Origin: an uncultured Pseudoruegeria sp.
GTDB lineage: Bacteria > Pseudomonadota > Alphaproteobacteria > Rhodobacterales > Rhodobacteraceae
Length of the DNA: 64,000 nucleotides
Reading direction: 5' to 3'
NCBI GenBank assembly: GCA_947498155.1
Contig: CANMJD010000001.1
Coordinates: 930,001 to 994,000, forward strand
Part shown: piece after piece, positions 9,271 through 19,220 of the stretch
Layout of the letters: every line of letters starts with the position of its first letter
Position numbering within the stretch: the first letter of the stretch is position 1
The notes under the pieces: model-generated
What the model saw: the letters and a program-made list of their open reading frames with translations, nothing else
What the model was told of the DNA's origin: nothing
The model's database searches: none
Program-made: the position numbers and the translations under genes

Positions 9271-10821
9271 TTAATGTTGGACGGGGGCCGCAGCGGCCGC
9301 CATGGTCGAGCCATCGTCGATGGCATGATTGTAGTTTTCTACCAATGCACCCACCGAAGGCCCGATGATATCGGTTACAAGGCTCGGATAGACGCCCAGC
9401 AGCAAGGTCATGAACACCAGTGGCGCAAAGATCGCCCGTTCACGTTTGCTCATGTCGGTGATGGATTTGAGGCTTTCCTTGATCAGATCGCCCATCACCA
9501 CGCGGCGATAGAGCCACAGCCCGTAGGCCGCTGACAGGATCACGCCGGTGGTGGCAAACATCGCAACCCATGTATTGGCTTGGAAGGCCCCCATCAGGGT
9601 CAGGAATTCACCGACGAAACCCGATGTCCCTGGCAGGCCGACATTGGCCATAGAGAAGAACATAAAGATCATCGCATAAGCAGGCATCCGGTTCACAAGG
9701 CCGCCATAGGCGTCGATCTCGCGGGTATGCATCCGGTCATAGATCACCCCGACACAGAGGAACAGCGCGCCCGAGATAAAGCCGTGGCTGATCATCTGGA
9801 AAATCGCCCCGTCCAGACCTTGCTGGTTGGCCGAGAAAATCCCCATGGTGACATAGCCCATATGGGCCACCGAAGAATAGGCGATCAGCTTTTTCATATC
9901 GTTCTGCACCAGCGCCACAAGCGAGGTGTAGACAATGGCAATCGCTGACAGCCAGAGCACAAAGGTGCCCATCAGATCAGAGGCAATCGGGAACATCGGC
10001 AAGCTAAAGCGCAAGAAGCCGTAGCCGCCCATTTTCAACAGGATTGCCGCCAGCACAACAGAACCGGCTGTCGGTGCCTGTACGTGGGCATCCGGCAACC
10101 ATGTGTGCACCGGCCACATCGGCATTTTCACCGCAAATGACGCAAAGAAAGCAATCCAGAGCAGCGACTGCATACCGCCAATAATCTGCCAGCCAAAGAC
10201 ATCTAACGTGTCAGAGGCAAAATCATGGGTCAGCAGTGTCGGAATATCCGAGGTGCCCGCGTCCATAAACATGGCGATCATCGCCACCAGCATCAGCACA
10301 GAGCCGATGAAGGTATAGAGAAAGAATTTGAACGCTGCGTAAATCCGGTTCATGCCGCCCCAGATGCCGATTATCAGGAACATCGGGATCAGGCCTGCTT
10401 CGAAGAACAGGTAGAACAGCACCAGATCCAGCGCGCAGAACACGCCAAGCATCAGCGTTTCCAGCAGCAGGAAGGCGATCATATATTCTTTAACCCGCGT
10501 GGTCACATCCCAGCAGGACAGGATCACCAGCGGCATCAGGAAGGTGGTCAGCATCACAAACAGAACAGAGATACCGTCGACCCCCATTTTGTAGTTCAGC
10601 CCCATGATCCAGTCGCTTTCTTCAACGAACTGGAAACCGGTGTCGCTGGCATCAAAGCCAAACAGCAACAGCAGGGACACGAGGAACGTCGCGCTGGTGG
10701 CCAGTAGCGCCAGCCATTTGGCGTTGCGTTGCGCATCCAGATCATTGCCGCGCAGAAAGAACGCCATGATCAGGGCTGCCAGAAGCGGCAGGAAGGTAAT
10801 TACCGAGAGGAGGTTATCCAT
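9271..10821 (-). CDS. nuoM: NADH-quinone oxidoreductase subunit M
   Basis: A 516-residue antiporter-like proton-channel subunit of complex I. The segments '[36 protein letters not shown]' and '[21 protein letters not shown]' mark NuoM/ND4. The start at 10821 ([14 protein letters not shown]) overlaps the nuoL stop by one base in a TAATG arrangement; the longer frame upstream lies inside nuoL. Ten bases separate it from nuoN. Confidence 0.96.
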   Translation of the reverse strand: MDNLLSVITFLPLLAALIMAFFLRGNDLDAQRNAKWLALLATSATFLVSLLLLFGFDASDTGFQFVEESDWIMGLNYKMGVDGISVLFVMLTTFLMPLVILSCWDVTTRVKEYMIAFLLLETLMLGVFCALDLVLFYLFFEAGLIPMFLIIGIWGGMNRIYAAFKFFLYTFIGSVLMLVAMIAMFMDAGTSDIPTLLTHDFASDTLDVFGWQIIGGMQSLLWIAFFASFAVKMPMWPVHTWLPDAHVQAPTAGSVVLAAILLKMGGYGFLRFSLPMFPIASDLMGTFVLWLSAIAIVYTSLVALVQNDMKKLIAYSSVAHMGYVTMGIFSANQQGLDGAIFQMISHGFISGALFLCVGVIYDRMHTREIDAYGGLVNRMPAYAMIFMFFSMANVGLPGTSGFVGEFLTLMGAFQANTWVAMFATTGVILSAAYGLWLYRRVVMGDLIKESLKSITDMSKRERAIFAPLVFMTLLLGVYPSLVTDIIGPSVGALVENYNHAIDDGSTMAAAAAPVQH

Positions 10822-13013
10822 TAGTTTGCTCCTCCACTGATCGCCATCCAAGTCACAAAGATCACGATCCCGATGACCATGGCGAAGGCATAGTGGAATA
10901 GATAGCCCGACTGCGCTCGACCTGCGAGGCGGGTGAAGAAAGGAATAATGCCCATCGCAAGCCCGTTGATCGCGCCGTCGATGGTTTTCTGATCGCCCCG
11001 TACCCAAAAGAAACGACCGATGGCTTTGGATGAGCGCACGAAGACCACGTCATAGAGCTCATCAAAATACCATTTGTTGAGCAAGAAGCGGTAGAGTGGC
11101 GCTTGCGACGTTGCCAGTCGTTTGGGCAAAGAGGGGTTAACAATGTAGAACAGATAGGCCAGCGACAGACCGATCAACATGGCGATGAAGGGCGATACTT
11201 TAACCCATTTCGGGGCATGGTGCGCATTGTCCATCACATGGTTCTCTGGGCGCATAAAGATCGCGCCTTCAGGGGCCTGACCGTGATGCACCGCCGCAAT
11301 CACCGCGTGATCATCCGAAGCCATCGCTGTAGCGTGGTCTTCTCCGTCATCGTGATGGGCATCGGCATGGGACTCACCATGATCATCGCCGTGGTCATCT
11401 TCTTTGGCATGATCATCGCCGTGGTCATCGGCCTTGGCATGGTCATCGCCATGGGCTTCAGAGGCTTCAGCGTGGTGATCGGGAATACCGAAGAACTTAT
11501 TCACTTGTTCATGCGTACCAAAGAAGCTTCCGAACCAGAGCATACCGGCAAAGATCGCCCCCAAGGACAACACGCCCAACGGGATCAGCATGACTTTGGG
11601 GCTTTCATGGGCGTGATCATGGGTGTGTTTATCCCCACGCGGCTTGCCAAAGAAGGTCATAAACATCAGGCGCCAGCTATAGAAACTGGTCATGCAAGCG
11701 GCCGCGACCAGCATCCAGAAGGCAAAGTTGCCCGCCGTCGAATGGGCCCCAAAGGCGCTTTCGATGATCGCATCTTTCGACAGGAAGCCAGCAAAGCCGA
11801 TATGGGTCAGCGGAATGCCGACACCGGTAATCGCCAGCGTCCCGATCAACATCGCCCAATAGGTATAGGGGATTTTGTCTTTCAACCCACCGTAGTTGCG
11901 CATGTCTTGCTCATGGTGCATCGCGTGGATGACAGAGCCCGCGCCCAAAAACAGCATCGCTTTAAAGAAAGCATGGGTGAACAGGTGGAACATCGCCGCC
12001 GGATAGACACCAACGCCCGCCGCAACGAACATATACCCCAACTGCGAACAGGTAGAATAGGCGATGACGCGCTTGATATCGTTCTGCACCAAACCAACGG
12101 TGGCAGCGAAAAACGCCGTCGATGCACCGATGTAGATGATGAAGGTCTGCGCTTGTGGCGCATATTCAAACAGCGGCGACATCCGGCAGACAAGGAAAAC
12201 CCCCGCCGTCACCATGGTCGCAGCGTGGATCAGCGCAGACACAGGCGTCGGGCCTTCCATCGCATCCGGCAACCATGTGTGCAGGAACAATTGTGCCGAC
12301 TTCCCCATCGCCCCGATAAACAGCAAAACCCCGATCAGGTTGGCCGCATTCCAGTCGCGCCACAGAAAGCTCAGCTCGGTCTCAGCCAGCGCCGGCGCGG
12401 CGGCAAAAACATCGTCAAAGTTGATGCTGTCGGTCAGATAGAACAGTGCAAAAATACCAAGAGCAAAGCCGAAATCCCCGACGCGGTTGACCACAAAGGC
12501 CTTCATCGCGGCAGCATTGGCTGTGGGTTTGCGGTAGTAAAAACCGATCAGCAGATAGGACGCAACGCCCACACCTTCCCAGCCAAAGAACATCTGCACA
12601 AGGTTATCGGCAGTGACCAGCATCAGCATAGTAAAGGTAAAGAACGACAGATAGGCAAAGAAGCGCGGCTTATAGACTTCGCCCTCTTTCCACTGCGGAT
12701 CTTTGTCCATGTAGCCAAAGCTGTACAAATGCACGAGGCTCGATACCGTCGTGACCACAATCAGCATGATCGCCGTCATCCGGTCCAGACGAATGGCCCA
12801 GGATGTATCCAGCGCACCGGATTGAATCCAGGTCATGATTTCCGTTTGCTGCAGCGTGCTGTCAAACGTCAGGAAAATGATCCAGCTAAAGAACGCCGAC
12901 ACAAAAAGCAGCCCCGTGGCCACCCACATGGCGGCGGTCTCACCAATGATTTTCCAGCCAAATCCACAGATAAGGGCGCCGATCAGCGGGGCGAAAAGGA
13001 CGATACTTGCCAT
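10821..13013 (-). CDS. nuoL: NADH-quinone oxidoreductase subunit L with a His/Asp-rich insert
   Basis: The distal antiporter-like subunit of complex I, 730 residues against about 613 in E. coli NuoL. The hallmark '[35 protein letters not shown]' and '[21 protein letters not shown]' are present, and the C-terminal lateral helix region follows. Between two helices, about residues 512-560 form a hydrophilic segment made almost only of His, Asp, Glu, Ala and Gly with repeated 'GDDHAK' and 'DDHGDDH' units, which looks like a metal-binding or disordered loop. The stop overlaps the nuoM start; the start lies four bases after nuoK. Confidence 0.96.
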   Translation of the reverse strand: MASIVLFAPLIGALICGFGWKIIGETAAMWVATGLLFVSAFFSWIIFLTFDSTLQQTEIMTWIQSGALDTSWAIRLDRMTAIMLIVVTTVSSLVHLYSFGYMDKDPQWKEGEVYKPRFFAYLSFFTFTMLMLVTADNLVQMFFGWEGVGVASYLLIGFYYRKPTANAAAMKAFVVNRVGDFGFALGIFALFYLTDSINFDDVFAAAPALAETELSFLWRDWNAANLIGVLLFIGAMGKSAQLFLHTWLPDAMEGPTPVSALIHAATMVTAGVFLVCRMSPLFEYAPQAQTFIIYIGASTAFFAATVGLVQNDIKRVIAYSTCSQLGYMFVAAGVGVYPAAMFHLFTHAFFKAMLFLGAGSVIHAMHHEQDMRNYGGLKDKIPYTYWAMLIGTLAITGVGIPLTHIGFAGFLSKDAIIESAFGAHSTAGNFAFWMLVAAACMTSFYSWRLMFMTFFGKPRGDKHTHDHAHESPKVMLIPLGVLSLGAIFAGMLWFGSFFGTHEQVNKFFGIPDHHAEASEAHGDDHAKADDHGDDHAKEDDHGDDHGESHADAHHDDGEDHATAMASDDHAVIAAVHHGQAPEGAIFMRPENHVMDNAHHAPKWVKVSPFIAMLIGLSLAYLFYIVNPSLPKRLATSQAPLYRFLLNKWYFDELYDVVFVRSSKAIGRFFWVRGDQKTIDGAINGLAMGIIPFFTRLAGRAQSGYLFHYAFAMVIGIVIFVTWMAISGGAN

Positions 13014-13017
13014 CTGA

Positions 13018-13323
13018 TCAGCCTTTCATCACGTTGACATCTTCGACCGCGATGGTGCCGCGGTTACGGAAGAAGCACACAAGGATCGCAAGGCCAATCG
13101 CGGCCTCGGCGGCAGCAACAGTCAGCACAAAGAGCGTGAATACCTGTCCGACCAAATCCCCGAGATAGGCCGAAAAGGCCACAAGGTTGATATTCACCGC
13201 AAGCAGCATCAATTCGATCGACATGAGGATAACGATCACGTTCTTTCTATTCAGAAAGAGCCCGAAAATCCCAATGACAAACAATCCTGCCGCCACTGCC
13301 AAATAATGTTCTAGTCCGACCAT
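13018..13323 (-). CDS. nuoK: NADH-quinone oxidoreductase subunit K
   Basis: A 101-residue complex I membrane subunit with three helices (ND4L homologue). The two membrane glutamates of the family are visible: one in '[11 protein letters not shown]' (E37) and one in '[11 protein letters not shown]' (E73). Length and sequence are standard. A 92-base gap separates it from nuoJ; I see no gene or clear hairpin in that gap. Confidence 0.96.
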   Translation of the reverse strand: MVGLEHYLAVAAGLFVIGIFGLFLNRKNVIVILMSIELMLLAVNINLVAFSAYLGDLVGQVFTLFVLTVAAAEAAIGLAILVCFFRNRGTIAVEDVNVMKG

Positions 13324-13415
13324 GCGTCCCTCGCATCCCGATGGCGGGTTAATCCGCCTTACTTCATTTCAGTCGGGGCGATTGCCCCTGCCTACCATTT
13401 GAAACTGGTCGGCGA

Positions 13416-14036
13416 TTATCCGTCGAGGCCCTGCCCCGGTTTCACGTTGATCACTTCCATTGCCTTGGCCGGATCACGGTGCATTTGCGCCATCACGTTC
13501 TGGCGTTTCACATCCGGACGATGGCGCAGCGTCAGCACAATCGCACCGATCATCGCCACCAAAAGGATCAGACCAGCTGCCTGAAACAGGTAGATGTAAT
13601 CCGTATAGAGAAGCTGCCCCAAGGCGGCGGTGTTCTGAGTTTCCGCCAGATCCGGCGTCACAGCCGCACGCAGGCCTTGAGCCTGATCCGAGAACTGCCA
13701 AACGCCAAGAGCAAGGGCGAGTTCAATCAGCAAAACAACCCCGATCAGTAGCGCCAGTGGCACAAACTTTGCCATCTCCCCGCGTAGCTCGGCGAAATCC
13801 ACGTCCAGCATCATCACCACAAACAGGAACAAAACCGCCACCGCGCCGACATAGACAATGACCAGCAGCATGGCGACAAACTCCGCCCCCAGCAGCACAA
13901 ATAGCCCTGCTGTGGAAAGGAAGCTCAGGATCAACCACAAGACCGAATGCACGGGGTTGCGGCTGACAACAACAAAAAGCCCCGCAACCACGGTGGTGAT
14001 GGCAAAGACATAAAAGGCGAAATCGGCGACTGTCAT
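13416..14036 (-). CDS. nuoJ: NADH-quinone oxidoreductase subunit J
   Basis: A 206-residue complex I membrane subunit (ND6 homologue). The N-terminal part '[69 protein letters not shown]' without its spacing is the classic pattern of helices 1-3, including the pi-bulge region '[19 protein letters not shown]'. It ends in a hydrophilic tail '[20 protein letters not shown]'. Its ATG overlaps the stop of the upstream carboxymuconolactone-decarboxylase-like gene by four bases (ATGA), so the accessory gene and nuoJ are likely translated together. Confidence 0.95.
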   Translation of the reverse strand: MTVADFAFYVFAITTVVAGLFVVVSRNPVHSVLWLILSFLSTAGLFVLLGAEFVAMLLVIVYVGAVAVLFLFVVMMLDVDFAELRGEMAKFVPLALLIGVVLLIELALALGVWQFSDQAQGLRAAVTPDLAETQNTAALGQLLYTDYIYLFQAAGLILLVAMIGAIVLTLRHRPDVKRQNVMAQMHRDPAKAMEVINVKPGQGLDG

Positions 14037-14458
14037 TGGCTTTCGTCCTCTGCGGTGCCCTCGGCACCATCGGTAAATACGGTCTGGGCAATCTGCAGCG
14101 CCTTGGCCATGGCGGGCGCGCCGCCAAACATCGACATCTGCATGATTACTTCGGCGATCTCGCGTTCGGTCGCACCGGCGTGCAGCGCGTGGCGGATCGT
14201 CACTTTCAGTTGCGGTTCAGCCTGCGCGCCCAAAACCGTCATGGCGGCAATGTTCAAAAGCAGGCGGGTTTTACTGTCGAGCCCCTCGGGGTTCAAAGTC
14301 TTACCAAATGCCATTTCCATAAAGCTCTGCGACAGGGTCGGCATCAACTCTTCCAGACCCGTGGCGCTAAAGGCCTCCAGTGCAGGATTAAAGGTGCGGG
14401 CCATTTCCTGGCTCTGCTCCATCATGGTTTCAAACAGTTTGGTCAGATCATTGCTCAT
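14033..14458 (-). CDS. Carboxymuconolactone-decarboxylase-fold protein, copy 1
   Basis: A 141-residue all-helical protein of the carboxymuconolactone decarboxylase (CMD/AhpD) superfamily. The family core appears in '[25 protein letters not shown]' (split here only as a description), followed by '[28 protein letters not shown]'. There is no cysteine at all, so the AhpD-type CxxC peroxidase site is absent. It overlaps both neighbours by four bases (ATGA) and lies between nuoI and nuoJ with a clear paralogue, which suggests a heteromeric role connected with complex I or quinone chemistry. The substrate is unknown. Confidence 0.85.
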   Translation of the reverse strand: MSNDLTKLFETMMEQSQEMARTFNPALEAFSATGLEELMPTLSQSFMEMAFGKTLNPEGLDSKTRLLLNIAAMTVLGAQAEPQLKVTIRHALHAGATEREIAEVIMQMSMFGGAPAMAKALQIAQTVFTDGAEGTAEDESQ

Positions 14459-14856
14459 CCCGCGTCCCCTTCGGCTTCGAACACCTCAATCGCGGCGTTC
14501 ATAGCGTTGATCATGCTGGGGAAACCACCGTAGAGCGTCATTTGGAAAATGATCTCGGCGATCTCTTCCCGACTGGCCCCAACGGCGCGGGCAGAAGCAA
14601 TGTTCACTTTCAACTGTGGACGGGTTTGTCCCCCCAATGCGGTTAGCGCGGCCACGGTTGCCAACAGGCGGGTTTTCTCATCCACTGCTCCCCGCGCATA
14701 GAATTGCCCATAGGCGACGTCTACCACAGTGCGCGATAGGCCTGGAACCAAAGCGTCATAACGGTCGGCCAGAGCCTTCTCCATGCCCGGGTTTACGGCC
14801 TCTGACAATTCTTTGCCAAGCGCGTAGCTGTCCATATCCGCAGTGTCCTTACTCAT
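14455..14856 (-). CDS. Carboxymuconolactone-decarboxylase-fold protein, copy 2
   Basis: A 133-residue paralogue of the next gene downstream. Shared core: '[18 protein letters not shown]', then 'RPQLKVNI' and '[24 protein letters not shown]'. As in copy 1, there are no cysteines and hence no CxxC motif. The start overlaps the nuoI stop by four bases and the stop overlaps copy 1 by four bases, so both copies are locked into the nuo translation unit. Function unknown; the CMD fold usually forms rings of helical protomers (family knowledge). Confidence 0.85.
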   Translation of the reverse strand: MSKDTADMDSYALGKELSEAVNPGMEKALADRYDALVPGLSRTVVDVAYGQFYARGAVDEKTRLLATVAALTALGGQTRPQLKVNIASARAVGASREEIAEIIFQMTLYGGFPSMINAMNAAIEVFEAEGDAG

Positions 14857-15347
14857 CGGTAGGGCGCATCCATTTCTAGGTTACGGGCAATTTCTGCCTC
14901 CCACCGTTCGCCATTCGCTAAAAGCTTGTCCTTGTCATAAAACAATTCTTCGCGGGTTTCGGTTGAGAATTCGAAATTCGGCCCTTCGACGATCGCATCC
15001 ACCGGACAGGCTTCTTGGCAGAAACCACAGTAGATGCATTTGGTCATGTCGATGTCATAGCGCGTGGTGCGGCGGCTGCCATCATCGCGTGGCTCTGCAT
15101 CAATGGTGATGGCCTGTGCCGGGCATACGGCCTCACAAAGCTTACAAGCAATACACCGCTCTTCGCCGTTGGGATAGCGCCGCAGGGCGTGCTCACCGCG
15201 AAAACGCGGGCTGAGCGGGCCTTTTTCATGCGGGTAGTTCAGGGTGGACTTCGGGGCGAAGAAATACTTCATTCCCAATTTCAACCCACCGATGAAATCA
15301 GCCAGAAGAAAGTATTTCGCAGCGCGGGTATAGTCGAAATCAGCCAT
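14853..15347 (-). CDS. nuoI: NADH-quinone oxidoreductase subunit I
   Basis: A 164-residue peripheral-arm subunit that carries the two 4Fe-4S clusters N6a and N6b. Both ferredoxin motifs are intact: '[12 protein letters not shown]' (C65, C68, C71, C75) and '[12 protein letters not shown]' (C104, C107, C110, C114). The N-terminal amphipathic part '[18 protein letters not shown]' fits the membrane-surface helix of the family. It starts three bases after the nuoH stop. Confidence 0.97.
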   Translation of the reverse strand: MADFDYTRAAKYFLLADFIGGLKLGMKYFFAPKSTLNYPHEKGPLSPRFRGEHALRRYPNGEERCIACKLCEAVCPAQAITIDAEPRDDGSRRTTRYDIDMTKCIYCGFCQEACPVDAIVEGPNFEFSTETREELFYDKDKLLANGERWEAEIARNLEMDAPYR

Positions 15348-15350
15348 GAT

Positions 15351-16388
15351 TTATCCCCCAACAGCCCAGCGGGCGTAAGCGCCGCCAAAGGCTCCGTATT
15401 GTGCAAAGAAGGCCACGATCACAACCCATGCCAGTGACAGCGGTAGGAAAACTTTCCAACCAATGCGCATCAGCTGGTCATAGCGATAGCGTGGTGTGAT
15501 CGCCTTGATCATCGCGAACATAAAGAAGAAGAAGCTCATCTTGGCGACCATCCACAGCGCGCCATCGGGCAGGCCGGGGATCGGCGACAGCCAGCCACCA
15601 AAGAACAACAGGCTCATCAGTGCGCACATCAAGAAGATGGCGATATACTCACCGGCCATGAACAGCAGGAATGGGGTGGCCGAATATTCCACCTGATAAC
15701 CCGCCACGAGTTCGGATTCCGCTTCTGGCAAATCGAACGGTGGGCGGTTGGTTTCGGCCAGCGCCGAGATAAAGAACAGCGCCACCATCGGCAGATGCGG
15801 CAACCAGTACCAGCTAAAGAAGCCATAAGCCCCGTCTTGCGCGCGCACGATATCGCCAAAGTTCATCGAACCAGTGGACAGGATCACCCCGATGATGATC
15901 AGACCGATTGAGACCTCATAAGAAATCATCTGCGCGGCGGACCGCAGGGAGCCAAGGAACGGATATTTCGAGTTCGATGCCCAACCGCCCATAATCACGC
16001 CGTAGACTTCCAGCGAAGAGACGGCAAAAACATAAAGGATCGCGACGTTGATGTCGGACAAAACCCACGTGTCGTTAAACGGGATCACCGCCCAAGCGAT
16101 CATCGCCAGCACAAAGCTGGTCATCGGGGCGAGGAAAAAGACAGGTTTGTCGGCACCGGCGGGAACGACAACCTCTTTGACCACATATTTCAGCGCATCC
16201 GCGACTGATTGCAAAAGCCCGAAAGCCCCCACAACATTGGGCCCGCGACGCATTTGCACAGCGGCCCAGATTTTGCGGTCACCATAAACCAGAAACAGCA
16301 AAGAGATCATCACAAAGCCGATCACCGCAAGGCATTGTGCCACGATGATCAACGCGATCCCCGGTCCTGTTGAAAAGAAGTCAGCCAT
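15351..16388 (-). CDS. nuoH: NADH-quinone oxidoreductase subunit H
   Basis: A 345-residue membrane subunit (ND1 homologue) that forms much of the quinone-binding chamber next to the peripheral arm. The signature loop '[20 protein letters not shown]' and the preceding '[20 protein letters not shown]' are present, with about eight hydrophobic helices. It lies six bases after the small lipoprotein gene and directly before nuoI. Confidence 0.97.
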   Translation of the reverse strand: MADFFSTGPGIALIIVAQCLAVIGFVMISLLFLVYGDRKIWAAVQMRRGPNVVGAFGLLQSVADALKYVVKEVVVPAGADKPVFFLAPMTSFVLAMIAWAVIPFNDTWVLSDINVAILYVFAVSSLEVYGVIMGGWASNSKYPFLGSLRSAAQMISYEVSIGLIIIGVILSTGSMNFGDIVRAQDGAYGFFSWYWLPHLPMVALFFISALAETNRPPFDLPEAESELVAGYQVEYSATPFLLFMAGEYIAIFLMCALMSLLFFGGWLSPIPGLPDGALWMVAKMSFFFFMFAMIKAITPRYRYDQLMRIGWKVFLPLSLAWVVIVAFFAQYGAFGGAYARWAVGG

Positions 16389-16394
16389 TGTCCC

Positions 16395-16799
16395 TCACAC
16401 CGTCGGTATGCCGTTATTCGCGCAGTCTGCGACTGCTGCTTTTGCGTCAATTGTTTTCAGACCCTCGGGCAGCTCCGGCGAGATGGTGTAAACCGCATCT
16501 CCGCGCCAAATGCTACCCTTCTCATCCACATTCGTGCGAACATGCCGCGCAAATTTGTAGCCTCGGATCACTGTATACTGTGCCGCCACGCATTCCGCGT
16601 AGTCCGCCACATCCTCAAAATCCCGCGCGCCGGTCATTTCCACCAGAAAATTGACCAGATCCCCCTCAAGGAGTCGGGTCTCTGTTCCCAGATAGGCCGG
16701 TTCAAACGGAAGCTCCGCCCGATCGACCGGCTCTGCCGGTGCGCAGGCCGCAAGACCGACGCCCGCCGACAAAAGGAAAGAGAGGTTGCGCAGGTTCAT
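16395..16799 (-). CDS. Small lipoprotein between nuoG and nuoH, unknown function
   Basis: A 134-residue protein with a lipoprotein signal: 'LSFLLSAGVGLAACAP', lipobox LAAC with the acylated cysteine near residue 19. The mature part is hydrophilic, with two further cysteines ('AECVAAQY' and 'VADCANNG') that could form a periplasmic disulfide. I recognise no named domain. The ATG overlaps the nuoG stop by one base and nuoH follows after six bases, so it is co-expressed with complex I. Its role is unknown. Confidence 0.8.
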   Translation of the reverse strand: MNLRNLSFLLSAGVGLAACAPAEPVDRAELPFEPAYLGTETRLLEGDLVNFLVEMTGARDFEDVADYAECVAAQYTVIRGYKFARHVRTNVDEKGSIWRGDAVYTISPELPEGLKTIDAKAAVADCANNGIPTV

Positions 16800-18817
16800 T
16801 ATTCCGCTGCCACCTTTTGGGTGTTGCGCGCGTCCGCCTGTGCCGAAAGCTCTGCCATCAGCTTGGAGGCACGGGCGATCGGGTTGGTCAGGTAGAAATC
16901 CTTAACCACATTGACAAAATCACCCGATCCCATTTGGCCTGCCTCAACCGGTTGCCAGTCGTTTTCGGCCACCACATCGATCTGCGCCAACTGGGGTGCC
17001 GCTGCGATCATCGCGGTGCGCAGTTGCGCAAGGTTGTCATAGGGCAGCGTTGCATCCAGTTCAGCCGAAAGCGCCCGCAGAATGGCCCAGTTTTCCTTGG
17101 CCTGACCCGGTGCAAACCCGGCGCGCATTGCAAGCTGTGGACGCCCTTCGGTGTTTACAAACAGGCCGTTTTCTTCGGTGTAGGCGGCGGCGGGCAGGAT
17201 CACATCAGCCCGATGCGCGCCCCGATCCCCGTGGCTACCTTGGTAGATCACAAAAGGACCGGCGGCGATTTCGACCTCATCGGCCCCAAGGCTGTAAATC
17301 ACCTCGGCCCCGTCCAATGCGGCCTCAAGGCCACCCTCGGTCGTGGCATCCACATCCATCGCGCCAACACGGGCCGCAGCGCTGTGCAGAATCAGCAATT
17401 TACCGTTGGAACGTTCGCTGGCCTTCATGATCTGGCCCAGAACAGCCGCGCCATCCGGCCCGGTCAACGCGCCCTGCCCAACGATCATAAGGGATGGCTT
17501 TTCGATTACCTCTTTGAATTCATGCTGCGCCAGCCCTTCAAGGGCGGCACGGTCGGTGCCCATGTGGTGATATTCATAGGTCAGATCAACCGGCTCGCCG
17601 ATCAAGCCGATGGTTGCGCCCCGCGACCAGGCTTTGCGCAGCCGCGCGTTCAGCACCGGCGCTTCTTCGCGCGGGTTGGTGCCGATCAGCATGATGTATT
17701 CAGCCGTATCAATGTCTTCGATGGACGCGGTGCCCGCATAGCCGGACCGGTTACCGGCTGGCAGCTTGGCACCATCGGTGCGGCATTCAACGTTTCCGCC
17801 CTGCCCTTCGACCAATTGCTTAAGCGCAAAGGCAGCCTCTACAGGAGCAAGATCGCCAATCAGACCGGCCAGTTTTTTACCCTTGATCGCGTCGGCGGCT
17901 TTGGTCAAAGCCTCGCCCCAGCTTGCCGCACGCAGCTTGCCGTTTTCACGGATATAGGGCGTGTCCAGACGCTGGCGACGCAGGCCGTCCCAGACAAAAC
18001 GGGTTTTGTCCGAAATCCATTCTTCGTTCACACCATCATGGTTACGCGGCAAGAACCGCATGACTTCGCGCCCTTTGGTATCCACACGGATGTTCGATCC
18101 CAGCGCATCCATCACGTCGATGGATTCGGTTTTGCTCAGCTCCCACGGGCGGGCAGTAAAGGCATAGGGTTTGGAGGTCAGCGCCCCAACCGGGCATAGA
18201 TCAATGATGTTGCCTTGCAGGTTGCTGTTCAGCGTTTCATTCAAATAGCTGGTGATTTCTGCATCTTCTCCGCGTCCGGTCTGACCCATCTGGGTGATAC
18301 CGGCGACCTCGGTGGTGAAACGCACGCAGCGGGTGCAGGAAATGCAGCGGGTCATGGCGGTGGACACCAATGGGCCTAGGTTCAGCTCATCAGTGGCGCG
18401 TTTGGCCTCTTTGAAGCGGCTGCCGGAAATCCCGTAAGCCATAGCTTGATCCTGCAAATCGCATTCGCCACCCTGGTCGCAAATCGGGCAATCCAGCGGG
18501 TGGTTGATCAGCAGAAATTCCATCACGCCTTCACGGGCCTTTTTGACCATCGGCGAATTGGTTTTGACGACAGGCGGCTGGCCTTCGGGACCGGGGCGCA
18601 GGTCTTTGACCTGCATCGCACAAGAGGCCGCCGGTTTGGGCGGGCCGCCAACAACTTCGACCAGACACATGCGGCAGTTGCCTGCGATTGTCAGACGCTC
18701 ATGATAGCAGAAACGCGGGATTTCCACGCCCACTTCTTCACAGGCCTGAATCAGGGTCATGGCCGGATCGACCTCGACCTCTTTGTCGTCGATGATAATT
18801 TTGCGTAGCTCGGTCAT
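16799..18817 (-). CDS. nuoG: NADH-quinone oxidoreductase subunit G
   Basis: A 672-residue peripheral-arm subunit carrying several iron-sulfur clusters. N-terminal 2Fe-2S ligands: C37, C48, C51, C66. His-coordinated cluster N5: '[15 protein letters not shown]' (H106, C110, C113, C119). N4: 'CISCTRC' (C158, C161, C164) with C208 in 'DLCPVGAL'. The C-terminal part is molybdopterin-oxidoreductase-like but shortened, as in Paracoccus and mitochondria (E. coli NuoG is about 900 residues), and no ligands for the extra N7 cluster are seen. A GGAGG lies seven bases before the ATG, inside a possible micro-ORF. Confidence 0.97.
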   Translation of the reverse strand: MTELRKIIIDDKEVEVDPAMTLIQACEEVGVEIPRFCYHERLTIAGNCRMCLVEVVGGPPKPAASCAMQVKDLRPGPEGQPPVVKTNSPMVKKAREGVMEFLLINHPLDCPICDQGGECDLQDQAMAYGISGSRFKEAKRATDELNLGPLVSTAMTRCISCTRCVRFTTEVAGITQMGQTGRGEDAEITSYLNETLNSNLQGNIIDLCPVGALTSKPYAFTARPWELSKTESIDVMDALGSNIRVDTKGREVMRFLPRNHDGVNEEWISDKTRFVWDGLRRQRLDTPYIRENGKLRAASWGEALTKAADAIKGKKLAGLIGDLAPVEAAFALKQLVEGQGGNVECRTDGAKLPAGNRSGYAGTASIEDIDTAEYIMLIGTNPREEAPVLNARLRKAWSRGATIGLIGEPVDLTYEYHHMGTDRAALEGLAQHEFKEVIEKPSLMIVGQGALTGPDGAAVLGQIMKASERSNGKLLILHSAAARVGAMDVDATTEGGLEAALDGAEVIYSLGADEVEIAAGPFVIYQGSHGDRGAHRADVILPAAAYTEENGLFVNTEGRPQLAMRAGFAPGQAKENWAILRALSAELDATLPYDNLAQLRTAMIAAAPQLAQIDVVAENDWQPVEAGQMGSGDFVNVVKDFYLTNPIARASKLMAELSAQADARNTQKVAAE

Positions 18818-18885
18818 GCCGTCGCCTCCGTCACAGAGCGCATCGCGCTCAGGTATTTAGATTCATGTTCTTGTGTCAGGCTCAT
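18814..18885 (-). CDS. Possible 23-codon micro-ORF upstream of nuoG
   Basis: An ATG at 18885 opens a 23-codon frame starting [12 protein letters not shown] and ending VTEATA. Its ATG overlaps the stop of the upstream lipoprotein gene by four bases (ATGA), and its TGA overlaps the nuoG ATG by four bases (ATGA). It is in a different frame from both, and it covers the nuoG ribosome-binding site (GGAGG). The double ATGA coupling suggests it is translated, either as a small protein or as a bridge that carries ribosomes to nuoG. No conservation can be tested here, so it may be chance. Confidence 0.4.
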   Translation of the reverse strand: MSLTQEHESKYLSAMRSVTEATA

Positions 18886-19220
18886 CCGGTGCACCGCCCT
18901 GCAAAGACAGCCCTGCCATCGGAAATCGCAATCTGTCCGTAGTCGGTTTGAGGCCCAACGGACCAGTCCACGTCGGATGATCCGTAATATTTGATGCAAT
19001 GGCGCGCTGATTCCCAGCGGGCCGCTTCACGCGCGCCCTCAAGCGAGGCGGCAGCAGGTTTAACCGAAACCGTGAAGTCGCGGCGGGTTTTGCGTTTGGA
19101 TTTTACATCCGTCTGAAAAGCAATCCCGTCAAACAATTGCGGATTGCTATCGGTGCATGCCGCAAGGCCCAGCCCCGCAAGGATAAAAACAACTCCGCGC
19201 ATTGATTTATTCAGCCGCAT
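18882..19220 (-). CDS. Small lipoprotein between nuoF and nuoG, unknown function
   Basis: A 112-residue protein with a lipoprotein signal, 'GVVFILAGLGLAACTDSN' (lipobox LAAC, Cys near residue 22). The mature part is short and basic in its first third, then has 'LEGAREAARWESARHCIKYYGSSDVDW' in pieces and a final 'FAGRCTG', giving two cysteines for a possible disulfide. I do not recognise a named domain. The start at 19220 is chosen because AAAGGGG lies just upstream; it overlaps the DUF3291 gene by 14 bases. The stop overlaps the following micro-ORF start. Confidence 0.75.
   Translation of the reverse strand: MRLNKSMRGVVFILAGLGLAACTDSNPQLFDGIAFQTDVKSKRKTRRDFTVSVKPAAASLEGAREAARWESARHCIKYYGSSDVDWSVGPQTDYGQIAISDGRAVFAGRCTG

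Noticed and set aside
11330-11490. Possible CRISPR-like or tandem repeat array
   Set aside because: The repetitive DNA is in frame in nuoL and encodes the His/Asp-rich loop; units are short and imperfect, without spacer structure.
11103-13037. 644-codon open frame on the plus strand, antisense to nuoL
   Set aside because: It mirrors nuoL codon structure, is rich in Arg, His and Gln without any domain, and overlaps a certain gene along its full length. Long antisense frames are common at this GC content.
16739-18199. 486-codon open frame antisense to nuoG
   Set aside because: Shadow of nuoG; no recognisable motif and no independent ribosome-binding site or promoter seen.
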